Assembly: GCA_905116865.2 (NCBI GenBank) | Contig: CAJHNH020005979.1 | Span: 209,501-273,500, forward strand | Reading direction: 5' to 3' | Length of the DNA: 64,000 nucleotides | DNA from: Candidula unifasciata | Taxonomy: Eukaryota; Mollusca; Gastropoda; Stylommatophora; Geomitridae | Part shown: positions 26,901 to 31,999 of the stretch, in pieces | Layout: every line of letters starts with the position of its first letter | Numbering within the stretch: position 1 is the first letter of the stretch | Made by a program: the position numbers and the translations under genes | Notes under the pieces: model-generated | Told to the model about the DNA's origin: nothing | The model's input: the letters and a program-made list of their open reading frames with translations, nothing else | The model's database searches: none

Positions 26901-27837
26901 GCCTTCTTTTTTATATCCTCTTTTAATGCATTGGGTTTCGAGGGAGATATATGGTCCTGCTTTATGCTCTTCAGGCTACTTAACCATAGAGGTGGTGCTG
27001 TAGAGTTTTTCTGTTATCTTCCCATCTTGTTCCTGGTCTACCTCTGGCTCTGCATCCTTCTCCTATTTTGGTATATGCCTTGTATGGTAAAGCATCAGAT
27101 GGCATTCTCTCCAAGTGGGCAAACCATTTGATTTGTTGACTTGGTTCTGCGCCGACTTTATCTCGTATGACCTCATTCCTGATTTTCTCTCTTCTGGTCA
27201 CTCCTACAGTCTTCCTCAGACGCCTCATTTCCATGGTTACTAATTTTCTTTTTTGTGTTGTTGTGAGTGAATGACCACCACGTCTGGCACTGATAGCATA
27301 GGGTGGGAATGAATATGCTTTGTAAAAGATGTTTCTTTGTGCGGATTGTGATTGCCTTATGCTATAGGGGTGGGGGGGAAGGGGGGGGGGGGGGCTAGCT
27401 GTCCCAATACTTGGCCTGGTTTTGTTCCCTTGCCTGATGAAAGTACGAGTATTTGTTGTTTTTTTCTTATGTACACACAGTATACAATGTTTGATTAAAA
27501 ATGTGTTTCTTACATACACCCACTGTGTATACAACTACTGGAAGTCTGTATGACTCTTACAGCATGCACACACACACACACTGTATAAATTTTGTTTGTA
27601 TGTGAGGTAATATAATTAACAGTTTATCAGTAAGCATGTGAAAATCCGACCAGACCCAAACAGAATAGCTAAAGTCAGATATAAAATATTGACACTGAAA
27701 TTGTCTTTTCCTCTTCTTGTTCTTGTTCTTCTTCAGCATTCTGAGTCCTTGAGGCTCATTGATGCAATCAGTATTACTCTCTCTCTCTCTCTTTCTCTCT
27801 CTCTCGCTCTCTCTCTCTCTTTTTCTCTCTCTCTCTC

Positions 27838-27870
<33 letters not shown>

Positions 27871-28517
27871 TTCTTCCCCCCTCTCTCCCTCCCCCTCTCT
27901 GTATCTCTCTCTCTTTCTTCCCCCCTCTCTCCCTCCCCCCTCTCTGTATCTCTCTCTCTTTCTCACGCCCCCTTACCCACCTTACTAACTTACTCACACT
28001 TCCAGTATGTTTATATATACAGTGTATATATGTTCATTCTATGATATTGGCCTTCTCATTCCAGTTGGTGACTCCAGTTTTTGTAGGTCTGCCTGTTATT
28101 TTCTTGTGCTCTGCTCTCATTCAAATACTGTTCGCAGTTTTTATCTTTCTATATTTATATGCTAAAATCACTGCAGTATATTAACTCTCATGATATCAGT
28201 TGTTAGTGGTGATTTAAGATTTAAATAGGTTATGAATTATTTGTTGCTTCTCACTCTCCATTCTCCGCTGTTTGCATCATTGATGAAATCTTCCAGTAAT
28301 AAATTTTTCTTTCGTTTGACTTCTCTGCAGCTATGCTGGCATGTCTGACATAGTGGACCACTTCTTCCCGGCGCTGGACAAAACAGACCGGGGAACTTTC
28401 ATGGAGTTCAACGACACCAACTACTGGCGCGACCCCATTCCTTGCATCGACAACAGTGAGCTGGCTTTGTTATCCACTTCCAGCCACCCCAGTCCAGAGC
28501 CGGTGGAGAAGAAATGA
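2799..28517 (+). CDS. LPIN: Lipin, Mg2+-dependent phosphatidate phosphatase (15 coding exons)
   Basis: Lipins dephosphorylate phosphatidic acid to diacylglycerol at ER membranes and also act as nuclear co-regulators (family knowledge). Joined exons: 2799-2984, 4322-4420, 5676-6181, 7399-7589, 9120-9258, 10004-10273, 13178-13247, 18976-19152, 20284-20378, 21707-21917, 22819-22967, 23917-24156, 25236-25344, 26694-26797, 28331-28517. They total 2733 nt, 910 residues plus TGA, close to vertebrate lipin 1. All introns are GT..AG and phases agree. N-LIP is residues 1 to about 105, with NPATL and [14 protein letters not shown] at 101-105 matches the phosphorylated serine region known from mammalian lipin 1. 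A polybasic segment at about 164-176 fits an NLS/PA-binding patch. Exons 5-6 carry a middle region ([15 protein letters not shown]). C-LIP has the catalytic DIDGT (691-695), LGQIL (702-706) and ends soon after YWRDPIP. The start is the first ATG of a typical lipin N-terminus. Which vertebrate paralogue it matches cannot be assigned. Confidence 0.96.
2985..4321 (+). other. Lipin intron 1
   Basis: A 1.3-kb GT..AG intron. It contains a reverse-oriented SINE-1 fragment around 3430-3620. The 170-codon open frame at 3418-3930 overlaps that repeat and shows no protein family. The remainder is unremarkable AT-rich sequence. Confidence 0.7.
3430..3620 (-). mobile_element. SINE-1 fragment
   Basis: Reverse complement of the SINE-1 body defined by the copy at 54143-54416: the GGTCTATAAAA-like, GACCACATCA-like and CCCGGGAAGTAAA-like blocks occur in the right order. 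Diverged and lacking its head. Confidence 0.5.
4322..4420 (+). CDS. LPIN: Lipin coding exon 2 (N-LIP)
   Basis: 33 codons, phase 0 at both ends, acceptor tctctttcag and donor gtgagt. The translation begins VDIEINGEP and contains GEAFFVQE, core N-LIP sequence. It joins directly to exon 3 (..[15 protein letters not shown]). Confidence 0.95.
5676..6181 (+). CDS. LPIN: Lipin coding exon 3 (LATSP site and polybasic tract)
   Basis: 506 nt, starting in phase 0 after gatttcag and ending in phase 2 before gtaggt. It encodes [12 protein letters not shown], then a Ser/Asp-rich low-complexity linker with a Lys/Arg cluster ([13 protein letters not shown]) and an acidic SSDDDE patch. These match the order of elements in other lipins. 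Confidence 0.93.
6262..6800 (-). repeat. GAAG-tailed dispersed repeat expanded into a 106-bp tandem triplet
   Basis: The block reading catgatctt recurs at 6294, 6400 and 6506, exactly 106 bp apart. The unit contains the 3' part of the dispersed repeat (ACAACCAGAACTTTC.. and ..GCCGGTGAATGC in reverse). The 5' part of the same repeat continues to about 6800 with a C14 run. It lies in lipin intron 3. Confidence 0.7.
6900..7098 (+). mobile_element. SPIN/URR1-like hAT MITE, right end missing
   Basis: It begins CAGCGGCCCTCAACCTTCC and continues with the ACCCTTTAATACAGT and TTCATGTTGTGGCGACCCC blocks characteristic, as I recall, of non-autonomous SPIN (Buster-group hAT) elements. The right end fades after GGGTCGTTTGACCC without the terminal AGGTTGAGAACCGCTG. 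The preceding 8 bp, tgctagag, fit the nnnTAnnn target pattern of Buster elements. Lipin intron 3. Confidence 0.7.
7399..7589 (+). CDS. LPIN: Lipin coding exon 4 (variable linker)
   Basis: 191 nt, phase 2 in and phase 1 out, acceptor tgatatctgcag, donor gtgagt. It begins [13 protein letters not shown] and is a low-conservation linker. Inclusion is supported by phase agreement with both neighbours. Confidence 0.85.
7590..9119 (+). other. Lipin intron 4
   Basis: A 1.5-kb intron. At 8335-8455 a roughly 32-bp unit (CAGAATCAGATGCACTGATACA-like) is repeated about four times. A reverse-strand open frame at 8521-8790 (89 codons, [15 protein letters not shown]..) has a protein-like composition but no family I recognise. 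Nothing else is supportable. Confidence 0.5.
9120..9258 (+). CDS. LPIN: Lipin coding exon 5 (middle region)
   Basis: 139 nt, phase 1 in and phase 2 out, acceptor cattacag, donor gtaagt. It encodes [15 protein letters not shown], a motif typical of the lipin middle domain. The codon across the exon 5/6 join is Arg (CG/G). Confidence 0.92.
10004..10273 (+). CDS. LPIN: Lipin coding exon 6 (M-LIP-like)
   Basis: 270 nt, phase 2 in and out, acceptor ataatttcag, donor gtaagg. It contains [11 protein letters not shown] and [19 protein letters not shown], matching the conserved segment before C-LIP in animal lipins. Confidence 0.95.
10378..10530 (+). repeat. Dispersed repeat D (CTGCGATATTT..GGGGCCC)
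   Basis: The order GCGATAT, CATCTGATTTCAGCAAA, CATGCTTAT and ATGGGGCCCC is shared with about 32300-32405. A shorter piece is at 33428-33490. It is a multicopy interspersed repeat of unknown class. Confidence 0.45.
10519..10542. repeat. Poly-C run
   Basis: About 24 consecutive C in lipin intron 6, one of more than a dozen C/G homopolymers in the window. Its exact length should not be trusted. Confidence 0.8.
10735..11338. repeat. 28-bp minisatellite with 56-bp higher-order unit (part 1)
   Basis: Two alternating 28-bp monomers, one with GTAGCACTGAACCAGTATATCC and one with GTAGCGCTAAACCAATGTATCC, form a 56-bp dimer repeated about ten times. The array continues at 12950-13125 after a LINE interruption. 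Lipin intron 6. Confidence 0.9.
11339..12949 (-). mobile_element. LINE-A: 5'-truncated non-LTR retrotransposon with reverse transcriptase
   Basis: A 434-codon open frame (12760-11456) encodes reverse transcriptase blocks: [42 protein letters not shown], the catalytic FADDVALIA (YADD-box equivalent) and KYLGIVL. The N-terminal RT segment (KAAGHDGIT) is in another frame up to about 12955, and the C-terminal WFGHVCRM.. region shifts frame near 11560, so it carries at least two frameshifts. The 3' end (low coordinate) has a (TAAG)n tail. The 12 bp CACTGATATAGC flank it at 11327-11338 and 12950-12961, suggesting a target-site duplication. RTE-like by motif style; the clade is inferred. Confidence 0.88.
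12950..13125. repeat. 28-bp minisatellite (part 2)
   Basis: Continuation of the 10735-11338 array on the other side of LINE-A, ending about 50 bp before lipin exon 7. Units here are less regular (CTGAACAGAAATATCCACTGA variants). Confidence 0.85.
13178..13247 (+). CDS. LPIN: Lipin coding exon 7
   Basis: 70 nt, phase 2 in and 0 out, acceptor tttgcag, donor gtgagt. It encodes [18 protein letters not shown], a well conserved lipin segment. It lies just after a 28-bp minisatellite carrying a LINE insertion. Confidence 0.94.
14000..14190 (+). mobile_element. SINE-1-like fragment
   Basis: A tRNA-like head region (TAGCG.., then CCTAGTGTTCAGATCTGGG) is followed by a body with GAGTATCAGGTGATGTC, GTAAAGGTGGCTG and GTCTAGCATC. 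This order matches SINE-1 (GGGTACCCGGTGCAG.., GTAAAGGCCGCTGG..). Strongly decayed. Confidence 0.4.
14955..15540. repeat. Degenerate TGGTCTGTTTAATGTG minisatellite
   Basis: The phrase TTTTTGGTCTGTTTAATGTG followed by GGTCTGTCTGCCTTTGTTG recurs about ten times with irregular spacing of roughly 50-65 bp. Lipin intron 7. Confidence 0.7.
17255..17740 (-). mobile_element. LINE-X reverse transcriptase 3' fragment
   Basis: Reverse-strand translations in several frames read [34 protein letters not shown] and [21 protein letters not shown]. These are the same blocks as in the + strand copy at 58062-58504. Multiple frameshifts make it inactive. Confidence 0.75.
17972..18535 (+). mobile_element. Probable hAT MITE with an inner SINE
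   Basis: The left side reads CAGTTTTCCATATGGTGGTCCACAG.. and the right side, in reverse, reads TAGTGGTTCCTATTAAG..CCTGTGGCCCAC. These resemble the imperfect terminal inverted repeats of hAT MITEs. Inside (about 18130-18470) is a tRNA-like head with TCCCGGGCTCC and a GGGAAGTAAGATTGGACC body. Confidence 0.4.
18976..19152 (+). CDS. LPIN: Lipin coding exon 8
   Basis: 59 codons, phase 0/0, acceptor gtattccag, donor gtatgg. It encodes [15 protein letters not shown] then a lysine run and GWFSWARS, equivalent to the KxxRWWFSW segment of other lipins. Intron 7 before it is 5.7 kb. Confidence 0.94.
19153..20283 (+). other. Lipin intron 8
   Basis: 1.1 kb of AT-rich intron. A small open frame (19873-20076) reads like noise. 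No repeat or RNA gene recognised. Confidence 0.6.
20284..20378 (+). CDS. LPIN: Lipin coding exon 9 (Ser/Pro linker)
   Basis: 95 nt, phase 0 in and 2 out, acceptor ccttcag, donor gttagg. It encodes a Ser/Pro/Thr-rich linker ([13 protein letters not shown]). It is weakly conserved in the family and could be alternatively used, although skipping it would break phase. Confidence 0.85.
20379..21706 (+). other. Lipin intron 9
   Basis: 1.3 kb. It contains GT-rich microsatellite stretches at 20398-20490, a G-rich run at about 21080 and short T runs. The segment 20750-20880 looks like a repeat border, but I could not assign it. Confidence 0.55.
21707..21917 (+). CDS. LPIN: Lipin coding exon 10 (entry to C-LIP)
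   Basis: 211 nt, phase 2 in and 0 out, acceptor taatgcag, donor gtgagt. It ends with [13 protein letters not shown], the canonical start of the lipin catalytic region. Confidence 0.94.
21954..22213 (+). repeat. GAAG-tailed dispersed repeat, copy in lipin intron 10
   Basis: Near full-length copy of the most abundant repeat here. Block order: GAAACAAGAATAGACCCACT, CATGTCGTAAGA, GGGGGCTTCTTTCGAAGT, CATCGGCCTGAGA, CAGTCTGCATACA, GATGTGCACACA, TGAAACAAGACT and CAACCAGAACTTTCTGC. Other copies share the order and usually end in GAAGAAGAAG. Confidence 0.75.
22255..22425 (+). mobile_element. SINE-1 copy with tRNA-like head
   Basis: The head contains TGGTGCAGTGGCGAGACTC (A-box-like) and GGTCATGGGTTTGAATTTG (B-box-like). 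The body has GGTACCAAGAACAGTCCTGTG and AAGTAAAGGC. Lipin intron 10. Confidence 0.55.
22505..22800. repeat. 40-bp minisatellite
   Basis: About seven tandem copies of a 40-bp unit containing ATCAGAGCAGGCATAAAACA and CTTGTATTTGCTGTG. The last units degenerate towards the acceptor of lipin exon 11, which itself begins cagAGCAAGATGAAG, similar to the unit (cagagcaggat). Confidence 0.85.
22819..22967 (+). CDS. LPIN: Lipin coding exon 11 (DIDGT catalytic motif)
   Basis: 149 nt, phase 0 in and 2 out, acceptor tttttcag, donor gtatgt. It encodes [18 protein letters not shown] and [14 protein letters not shown] is the DxDxT motif of HAD-type phosphatidate phosphatases, with the first Asp as predicted nucleophile (residue 691). 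Confidence 0.97.
22985..23345. repeat. 26-bp minisatellite after lipin exon 11
   Basis: About 13 irregular copies of a 26-bp unit containing GAATGTGTGGGTTGGTGGG and TGAGGAT. It starts about 20 bp after the exon 11 donor and is strongly purine/GT-biased on the + strand. Confidence 0.85.
23917..24156 (+). CDS. LPIN: Lipin coding exon 12 (LGQIL motif)
   Basis: 240 nt, phase 2 in and out, acceptor after a T10 tract (cttcag), donor gtaagt. It encodes [15 protein letters not shown] with an LxxIL co-regulator motif, then [11 protein letters not shown] and [12 protein letters not shown], all C-LIP hallmarks. Confidence 0.97.
24535..24865 (-). repeat. GAAG-tailed dispersed repeat, reverse copy
   Basis: Reverse-complement order of the same blocks: CAGCTGTAAATTTTGGTGG.., GCAGACTGTTGGTTTCTTGCC, TTAGTCGTCTCCTGTGACA, CGGAGCCCATATGGGGG. 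A G17 run sits at 24784-24800. Lipin intron 12. Confidence 0.7.
25236..25344 (+). CDS. LPIN: Lipin coding exon 13
   Basis: 109 nt, phase 2 in and 0 out, acceptor cttttcaag, donor gtaagt. It encodes [12 protein letters not shown] and [11 protein letters not shown] of C-LIP. The acceptor AAG is weaker than CAG, but phase and homology are unambiguous. Confidence 0.96.
25420..25445. repeat. (TA)n microsatellite
   Basis: Short TA dinucleotide run in lipin intron 13, shortly after exon 13. Confidence 0.6.
25628..26265. repeat. 71-bp minisatellite
   Basis: Nine copies of a 69-71-bp unit beginning AGCTTTGTTCACCTCACTCT and ending CATGCCTCTGTGGGTTCC. The unit has no stops in two frames of + strand, producing spurious ORFs. 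Lipin intron 13. It is immediately followed by a GAAG-tailed repeat. Confidence 0.92.
26266..26525 (+). repeat. GAAG-tailed dispersed repeat
   Basis: Same block order as at 21954: AGAATAGACCCAATG, AGGCACGTTGTAAAAG, TGCCTGAGAAGCAAGG, GACAGTCGGCTG, ACAACCAGAACTTTCAGCTG, then GCGAAAAAGAAG. It abuts the 71-bp array. Lipin intron 13. Confidence 0.75.
26694..26797 (+). CDS. LPIN: Lipin coding exon 14
   Basis: 104 nt, phase 0 in and 2 out, acceptor ctccacag, donor gtaagt. It encodes [20 protein letters not shown], matching the lipin DVxAY..VG(V/I)P..RIFTVNP segment. Confidence 0.96.
26983..27290 (-). mobile_element. LINE reverse transcriptase C-terminal fragment
   Basis: The reverse-strand frame reads [41 protein letters not shown] and [10 protein letters not shown]. 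This is the C-terminal tail of a LINE RT distantly like LINE-A ([21 protein letters not shown]). Truncated on both sides. Lipin intron 14. Confidence 0.75.
27370..27396. repeat. Poly-G run
   Basis: G-rich tract of about 25 bases with a single interruption, in lipin intron 14. Confidence 0.7.
27777..27965. repeat. (CT)n microsatellite
   Basis: About 190 bp of CT/CCT low complexity in lipin intron 14. It generates long Ser/Leu and Arg/Glu pseudo-ORFs on both strands. Confidence 0.95.
28331..28517 (+). CDS. LPIN: Lipin terminal coding exon 15
   Basis: 187 nt, phase 2 in, acceptor ctctgcag. It encodes [15 protein letters not shown] and YWRDPIP, then a short tail ending VEKK and TGA at 28515-28517. 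The stop falls about where lipins normally end. The codon after it is CTG and the same frame stays open (see 28518-29777). Confidence 0.96.
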
Positions 28518-29777
28518 CTGCAGGGCCCCAGACATCAGAAGTTGTTGAACCGGTCATATTTAACTGGTATCAGTGAAGAGTGTGAAGCTCGCCACTTGCC
28601 TGAAAAGGGTTTTGTCTCTGAACAGGTGACATATAAACCCAGCTGTGATATTGATTGGGTAGTTTTCAGAGGTCATACCTTTAAAAGGGTGTCTAATTCA
28701 GGGAGGCTTGGTTGCCAGGGCACAGACCATAATATGAGTCTCAAACCTAGTGTGATTTCACTGGACCACAATGGGAACTGTATTGATGCAAATTCTGATG
28801 AGTGTAAAGACTGTGAGAAGTTTTTTAAAAATGGCAAAGATTTTTCACTGACCTCAGAAGTTAGTGATAGTCTTGTAACTCAAGCGTCAAATAGTGGTTT
28901 TACACTGCAAGGACCAAGTGGTAGTTTTACAATTAATGAATCAAACGATGTTTTAACTGCCCAGGGGTCAGTGTGGGGATCTCTTTCAACAAAAGATGCA
29001 ACAGAAGCTTCTGGTGGTTTCCACAACCACCTCCAACTGCAGGGTAAAAGAACTCATGAGGATTCTCATTTCGAATTCAACGCCGAAAGTCTCTTCTTAA
29101 CCCCAGCCACTCCTGACTTCAACCTCCTTCAGTCGGCCATTTCTTGTCCCAAGAATTACTCCACTGATACCTCAGACTTTGAACATGGAGCCAGTTTTAC
29201 TTTCGCGAACCCAGGCTTTGTAAATAGTGACTTGCTGATGTACGATGTTCTTGTTAATGATACCACAAGAGTTTGTGACCGACTGGGAAACAGGATCACA
29301 AGTTACCGCAGTGTTTTATCTCAAGAACAGGAGTGGGCTGCCAATCAAGAGCTCAGGTGCAAAAATTGTGGTAATCCCTGCGAGAACATTCATTTAGGAT
29401 CACTTTGTGAATATTTTTTTTCTGATTTTACATCTTTGCCAGATAAGAAATGCTGCACGTGCCAAACAAACTACATGTCTCTAGATGATGATCACCTGTG
29501 TTCCTCAATGTGGAACTGGACATATTCTTCTGCGGACAAATTTAATGTTGAAAACTTACAGCCTGGCAATTATAATATTTCTGCATTAGTTGATGGTGAA
29601 ATGTCACCATTAACATCATCACGTTCAAGTTCCTTGAATGTACCACTGTCGTCAAAGTCATCTTTGCATTCATCATTGTTGCCTTCATTTCCACACCATG
29701 ATAAGAAACAGCAAACACTTCCAGTTGTATCTTTGTTCAACCACTCTGTGAATTTTTGGATCATGGAGATTGATTAG
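28518..29777 (+). CDS. Long ORF in frame with lipin after its TGA stop; possible C-terminal extension
   Basis: Continuing the lipin frame past TGA gives 419 sense codons before TAG at 29775-29777, with no intron. I do not recognise a family. The translation has normal protein composition: Ser/Asn/Asp-rich and probably disordered in the first two thirds. A Cys cluster follows (LRCKNCGNPCENI, then a lone Cys, KKCCTCQ and LC), then a Ser-rich stretch and the end FWIMEID. No comparable ORF exists in the other five frames. The first ATG is at 28734, so a separate 347-residue cistron is formally possible. Known routes to expression are stop read-through (TGA-C is the leakiest context), A-to-I editing of UGA to UGG, or a polymorphic stop. 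It may instead be 3'UTR with a fortuitously open frame. Confidence 0.5.
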   Translation: MQGPRHQKLLNRSYLTGISEECEARHLPEKGFVSEQVTYKPSCDIDWVVFRGHTFKRVSNSGRLGCQGTDHNMSLKPSVISLDHNGNCIDANSDECKDCEKFFKNGKDFSLTSEVSDSLVTQASNSGFTLQGPSGSFTINESNDVLTAQGSVWGSLSTKDATEASGGFHNHLQLQGKRTHEDSHFEFNAESLFLTPATPDFNLLQSAISCPKNYSTDTSDFEHGASFTFANPGFVNSDLLMYDVLVNDTTRVCDRLGNRITSYRSVLSQEQEWAANQELRCKNCGNPCENIHLGSLCEYFFSDFTSLPDKKCCTCQTNYMSLDDDHLCSSMWNWTYSSADKFNVENLQPGNYNISALVDGEMSPLTSSRSSSLNVPLSSKSSLHSSLLPSFPHHDKKQQTLPVVSLFNHSVNFWIMEID

Positions 29778-29859
29778 TTTATGTCGTGTTCCTCTGGGAT
29801 TGTAGTTTTTTTTAGCATAATGTTTGTCTTAATAGGTTTATGTATGAATGTATTTCCTT

Positions 29860-30250
29860 GGCCTTTTATTTTGTAGGTTTAGTCATAGATTAATGTGTGT
29901 GTCAAAGTCTTTGTTTCATGGGTTTAGTCATAGATTAGTGTGTCTTTGTTGGTCTTTGTTTCATGGGCTTAGTCATAGATTAGTGTGTCTTTGTTGGTCT
30001 TTGTTTCATGGGTTTTGTCATAGATTAGTGTGTCTTTGTTGGTCTTTGTTTCATGGGCTTAGTCATAGATTAGTGTGTCTTTGTTGGTCTTTGTTTCATG
30101 GGCTTAGTCATAGATTAGTGTGTCTTTGTTGGTCTTTGTTTCATGGGCTTAGTCATAGATTAATGTGTCTTTGTTGGTCTTTGTTTCATGGGCTTAGTCA
30201 TAGATTAGTGTGTCTTTGTTGGTCTTTGTTTTATGGGTTCGTCATAGTAA
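29860..30250. repeat. 45-bp minisatellite downstream of lipin extension ORF
   Basis: Eight to nine copies of a 45-bp unit with TTTGTTTCATGGGCTTAGTC and ATAGATTAGTGTGTCTTTG. It begins about 85 bp after the TAG at 29777. The length is a multiple of 3, giving a repetitive open frame (HRLVCLCWSLFHG), but in a different frame from lipin. Decayed units extend to about 30430. Confidence 0.9.
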
Positions 30251-31387
30251 GTTTGTTAACATTAATCTTTGCTCTGTGGGTTTTGTCATAGATTAATTTG
30301 TTTTCATTAATCTTTGTTTTATGGGTTTTATCATAGATTAGTTTACATTAATCTTCATATTGTGGGTGTTGTTATAGTTAATTTTACATTAGTCTTGGTT
30401 TCATGGGTTTTGCCATAGATTAATGTGCTTTCAGTAATCTTCATGTCATGGGTTATGTGTTTAATTCCCTGACATAGGTCTCAGCGTAATGGGTGTCATA
30501 GTTGAGTTTCAGTTAGTTTCTATACCATAGTTTCCATAGATCAGTTTATTGACAGTAAACTTAGAATACATTCTGGCTTTAGTGCAACTGCCTTGATGAT
30601 AGTCAGTATTACCAAACTGTTTCATATAGGGAATTACTCATAGGATGCTAGCTATAGAGCATTTGCATTAACTGATTAGAAGAATTTTAAAAATATTGAG
30701 AAGTATGGAAGATAATAGGGGACACACAAAAATTGGTCAGAACCTTGTTCTGAATAATCGCATGAGGCATTTTAGCAGGGACAATGACAAGAAAGGAACT
30801 TGCAGAGAGAACTGGTTACCTGCATCAGAATAAGCCTGTCCACATCCTTTGATCATCTCTTGAGAAGGGGAAACCTGTAGTACTTCATGCCATAGTCTTA
30901 CAATATTGGGGATTGTCTTAAATGGACACATAACCAGATAAAGAGAGCAGGTTTGTTTATCCGGTCAGAACAGAAAGACAAGATTGATTCAGCTGTTAAT
31001 AGGGCAAGATAAGTGATTGGTTCAGTAGTTTTAACTTGACCAGAATAGAAGAAAATGCTTGGCCCAGTTTTAGAGGATGGCCAGTAAAATTAGTCAAACG
31101 AGATTCTTTGATACTTCATTTTACTCGCAGGATTCTGTGCTTTATAGTCCCAGAAGTATTTTTATTGGTTGTTCTCAGGACAGTCAAGAACTGTTTTATT
31201 TTGTTATTATGGTCTTGAAATGATATGAAATTGGTTTGTTTTGAAAAGATTTGTTGTTAAATTTGTTGATTTATTTTGAACAGATTTGATGTTCTGTTTT
31301 TAACATTGTTAATGTTTCTGTTTTTGTATATATAAATCAAAGCTATAGTTGTAAAAAGATTGGTGCACATGCTTGTACTAGTAGTAT

Positions 31388-31393
31388 AATAAA
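31388..31393 (+). terminator. Candidate polyadenylation signal AATAAA
   Basis: First clear AATAAA found after the lipin extension ORF on the + strand. Whether lipin transcripts reach this far is unknown. Confidence 0.25.
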
Positions 31394-31429
31394 TCTCATG
31401 GCATCTTTTTTTTTCACCTCTGCTTCTAC

Positions 31430-31490
31430 TATTACTACTTCTATTACTAGTACTACTACTATTACTAGTACTACTACTATTACTACTTCT
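31430..31490. repeat. ACT/ATT trinucleotide microsatellite
   Basis: Imperfect (TACTACTATTAC)n stretch directly before a GAAG-tailed repeat. Confidence 0.7.
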
Positions 31491-31491
31491 G

Positions 31492-31755
31492 CTCCCCATT
31501 GGGGTTCTGAGACCCATTGTGGGGAAAACAAGAATAGATCCACTTCCTTCCTAACAAGCATGTCATAAGAGTCGACTAACTGGGGGCTTCTTTTAAAAGT
31601 CAGAGTGCATCGGCCTGAGAGGCAAAGAACCAACAATCTGCATACAAATAAGTCAGATCTTTAAAATAGATGTGCACGCAACACTCCGGTTTTGGAACAA
31701 GACTAAAGTTCAGAGGTGAACAAACAACTGCCGGTGAATGCGAAGAAGAAGAAGA
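31492..31755 (+). repeat. GAAG-tailed dispersed repeat, near complete
   Basis: Begins GGGGTTCTGAGACCCATTG and runs through AACAAGAATAGATCCACTTC, ATGTCATAAGAGTCGACTAA, GCATCGGCCTGAGAGGCAA and AAATAAGTCAGATC, ending GTGAATGCGAAGAAGAAGAAG. A good reference copy. Confidence 0.8.
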
Positions 31756-31903
31756 CTACTTTCATTTGTGTACTCTCTACCACATAGTAGTTATTTCACC
31801 TTTTGTATAAATTGGCTTCTAATATTAGCATTTTTGAAATTGATTTGCACAAAATGATTGTCTCTGATTGGAAGATCTGAATGGAGGAATTGAGGACATA
31901 GTG

Positions 31904-31924
31904 TCTGTCTGTCTGTCTGTCTGG
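31904..31924. repeat. (TGTC)n microsatellite
   Basis: Short GTCTGTCTGTCTGTCTG tetranucleotide run. Confidence 0.7.
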
Positions 31925-31999
31925 GAGAGCTGAGTGTATGTAGCACCTGTAAACATTAAAATGTCTGTCTGTTTCCGGAAGATCTGAATGTAGCATCAC

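Noticed and set aside
27557..28184. Ser/Leu and Arg/Glu repeat ORFs on both strands
   Set aside because: Translation of a (CT)n microsatellite.
28515..28517. Selenocysteine codon explanation for the lipin TGA
   Set aside because: No SECIS-like element could be identified by eye and lipins are not known selenoproteins; read-through, editing or polymorphism is more plausible, though not excluded.
28490..28540. A tiny intron removing the lipin TGA (gtggag..ctgcag)
   Set aside because: It would be only about 21 bp, too short for spliceosomal removal.
29848..30291. 147-codon HRLVCLCWSLFHG repeat ORF
   Set aside because: Produced by the 45-bp minisatellite, in a different frame from the lipin extension.
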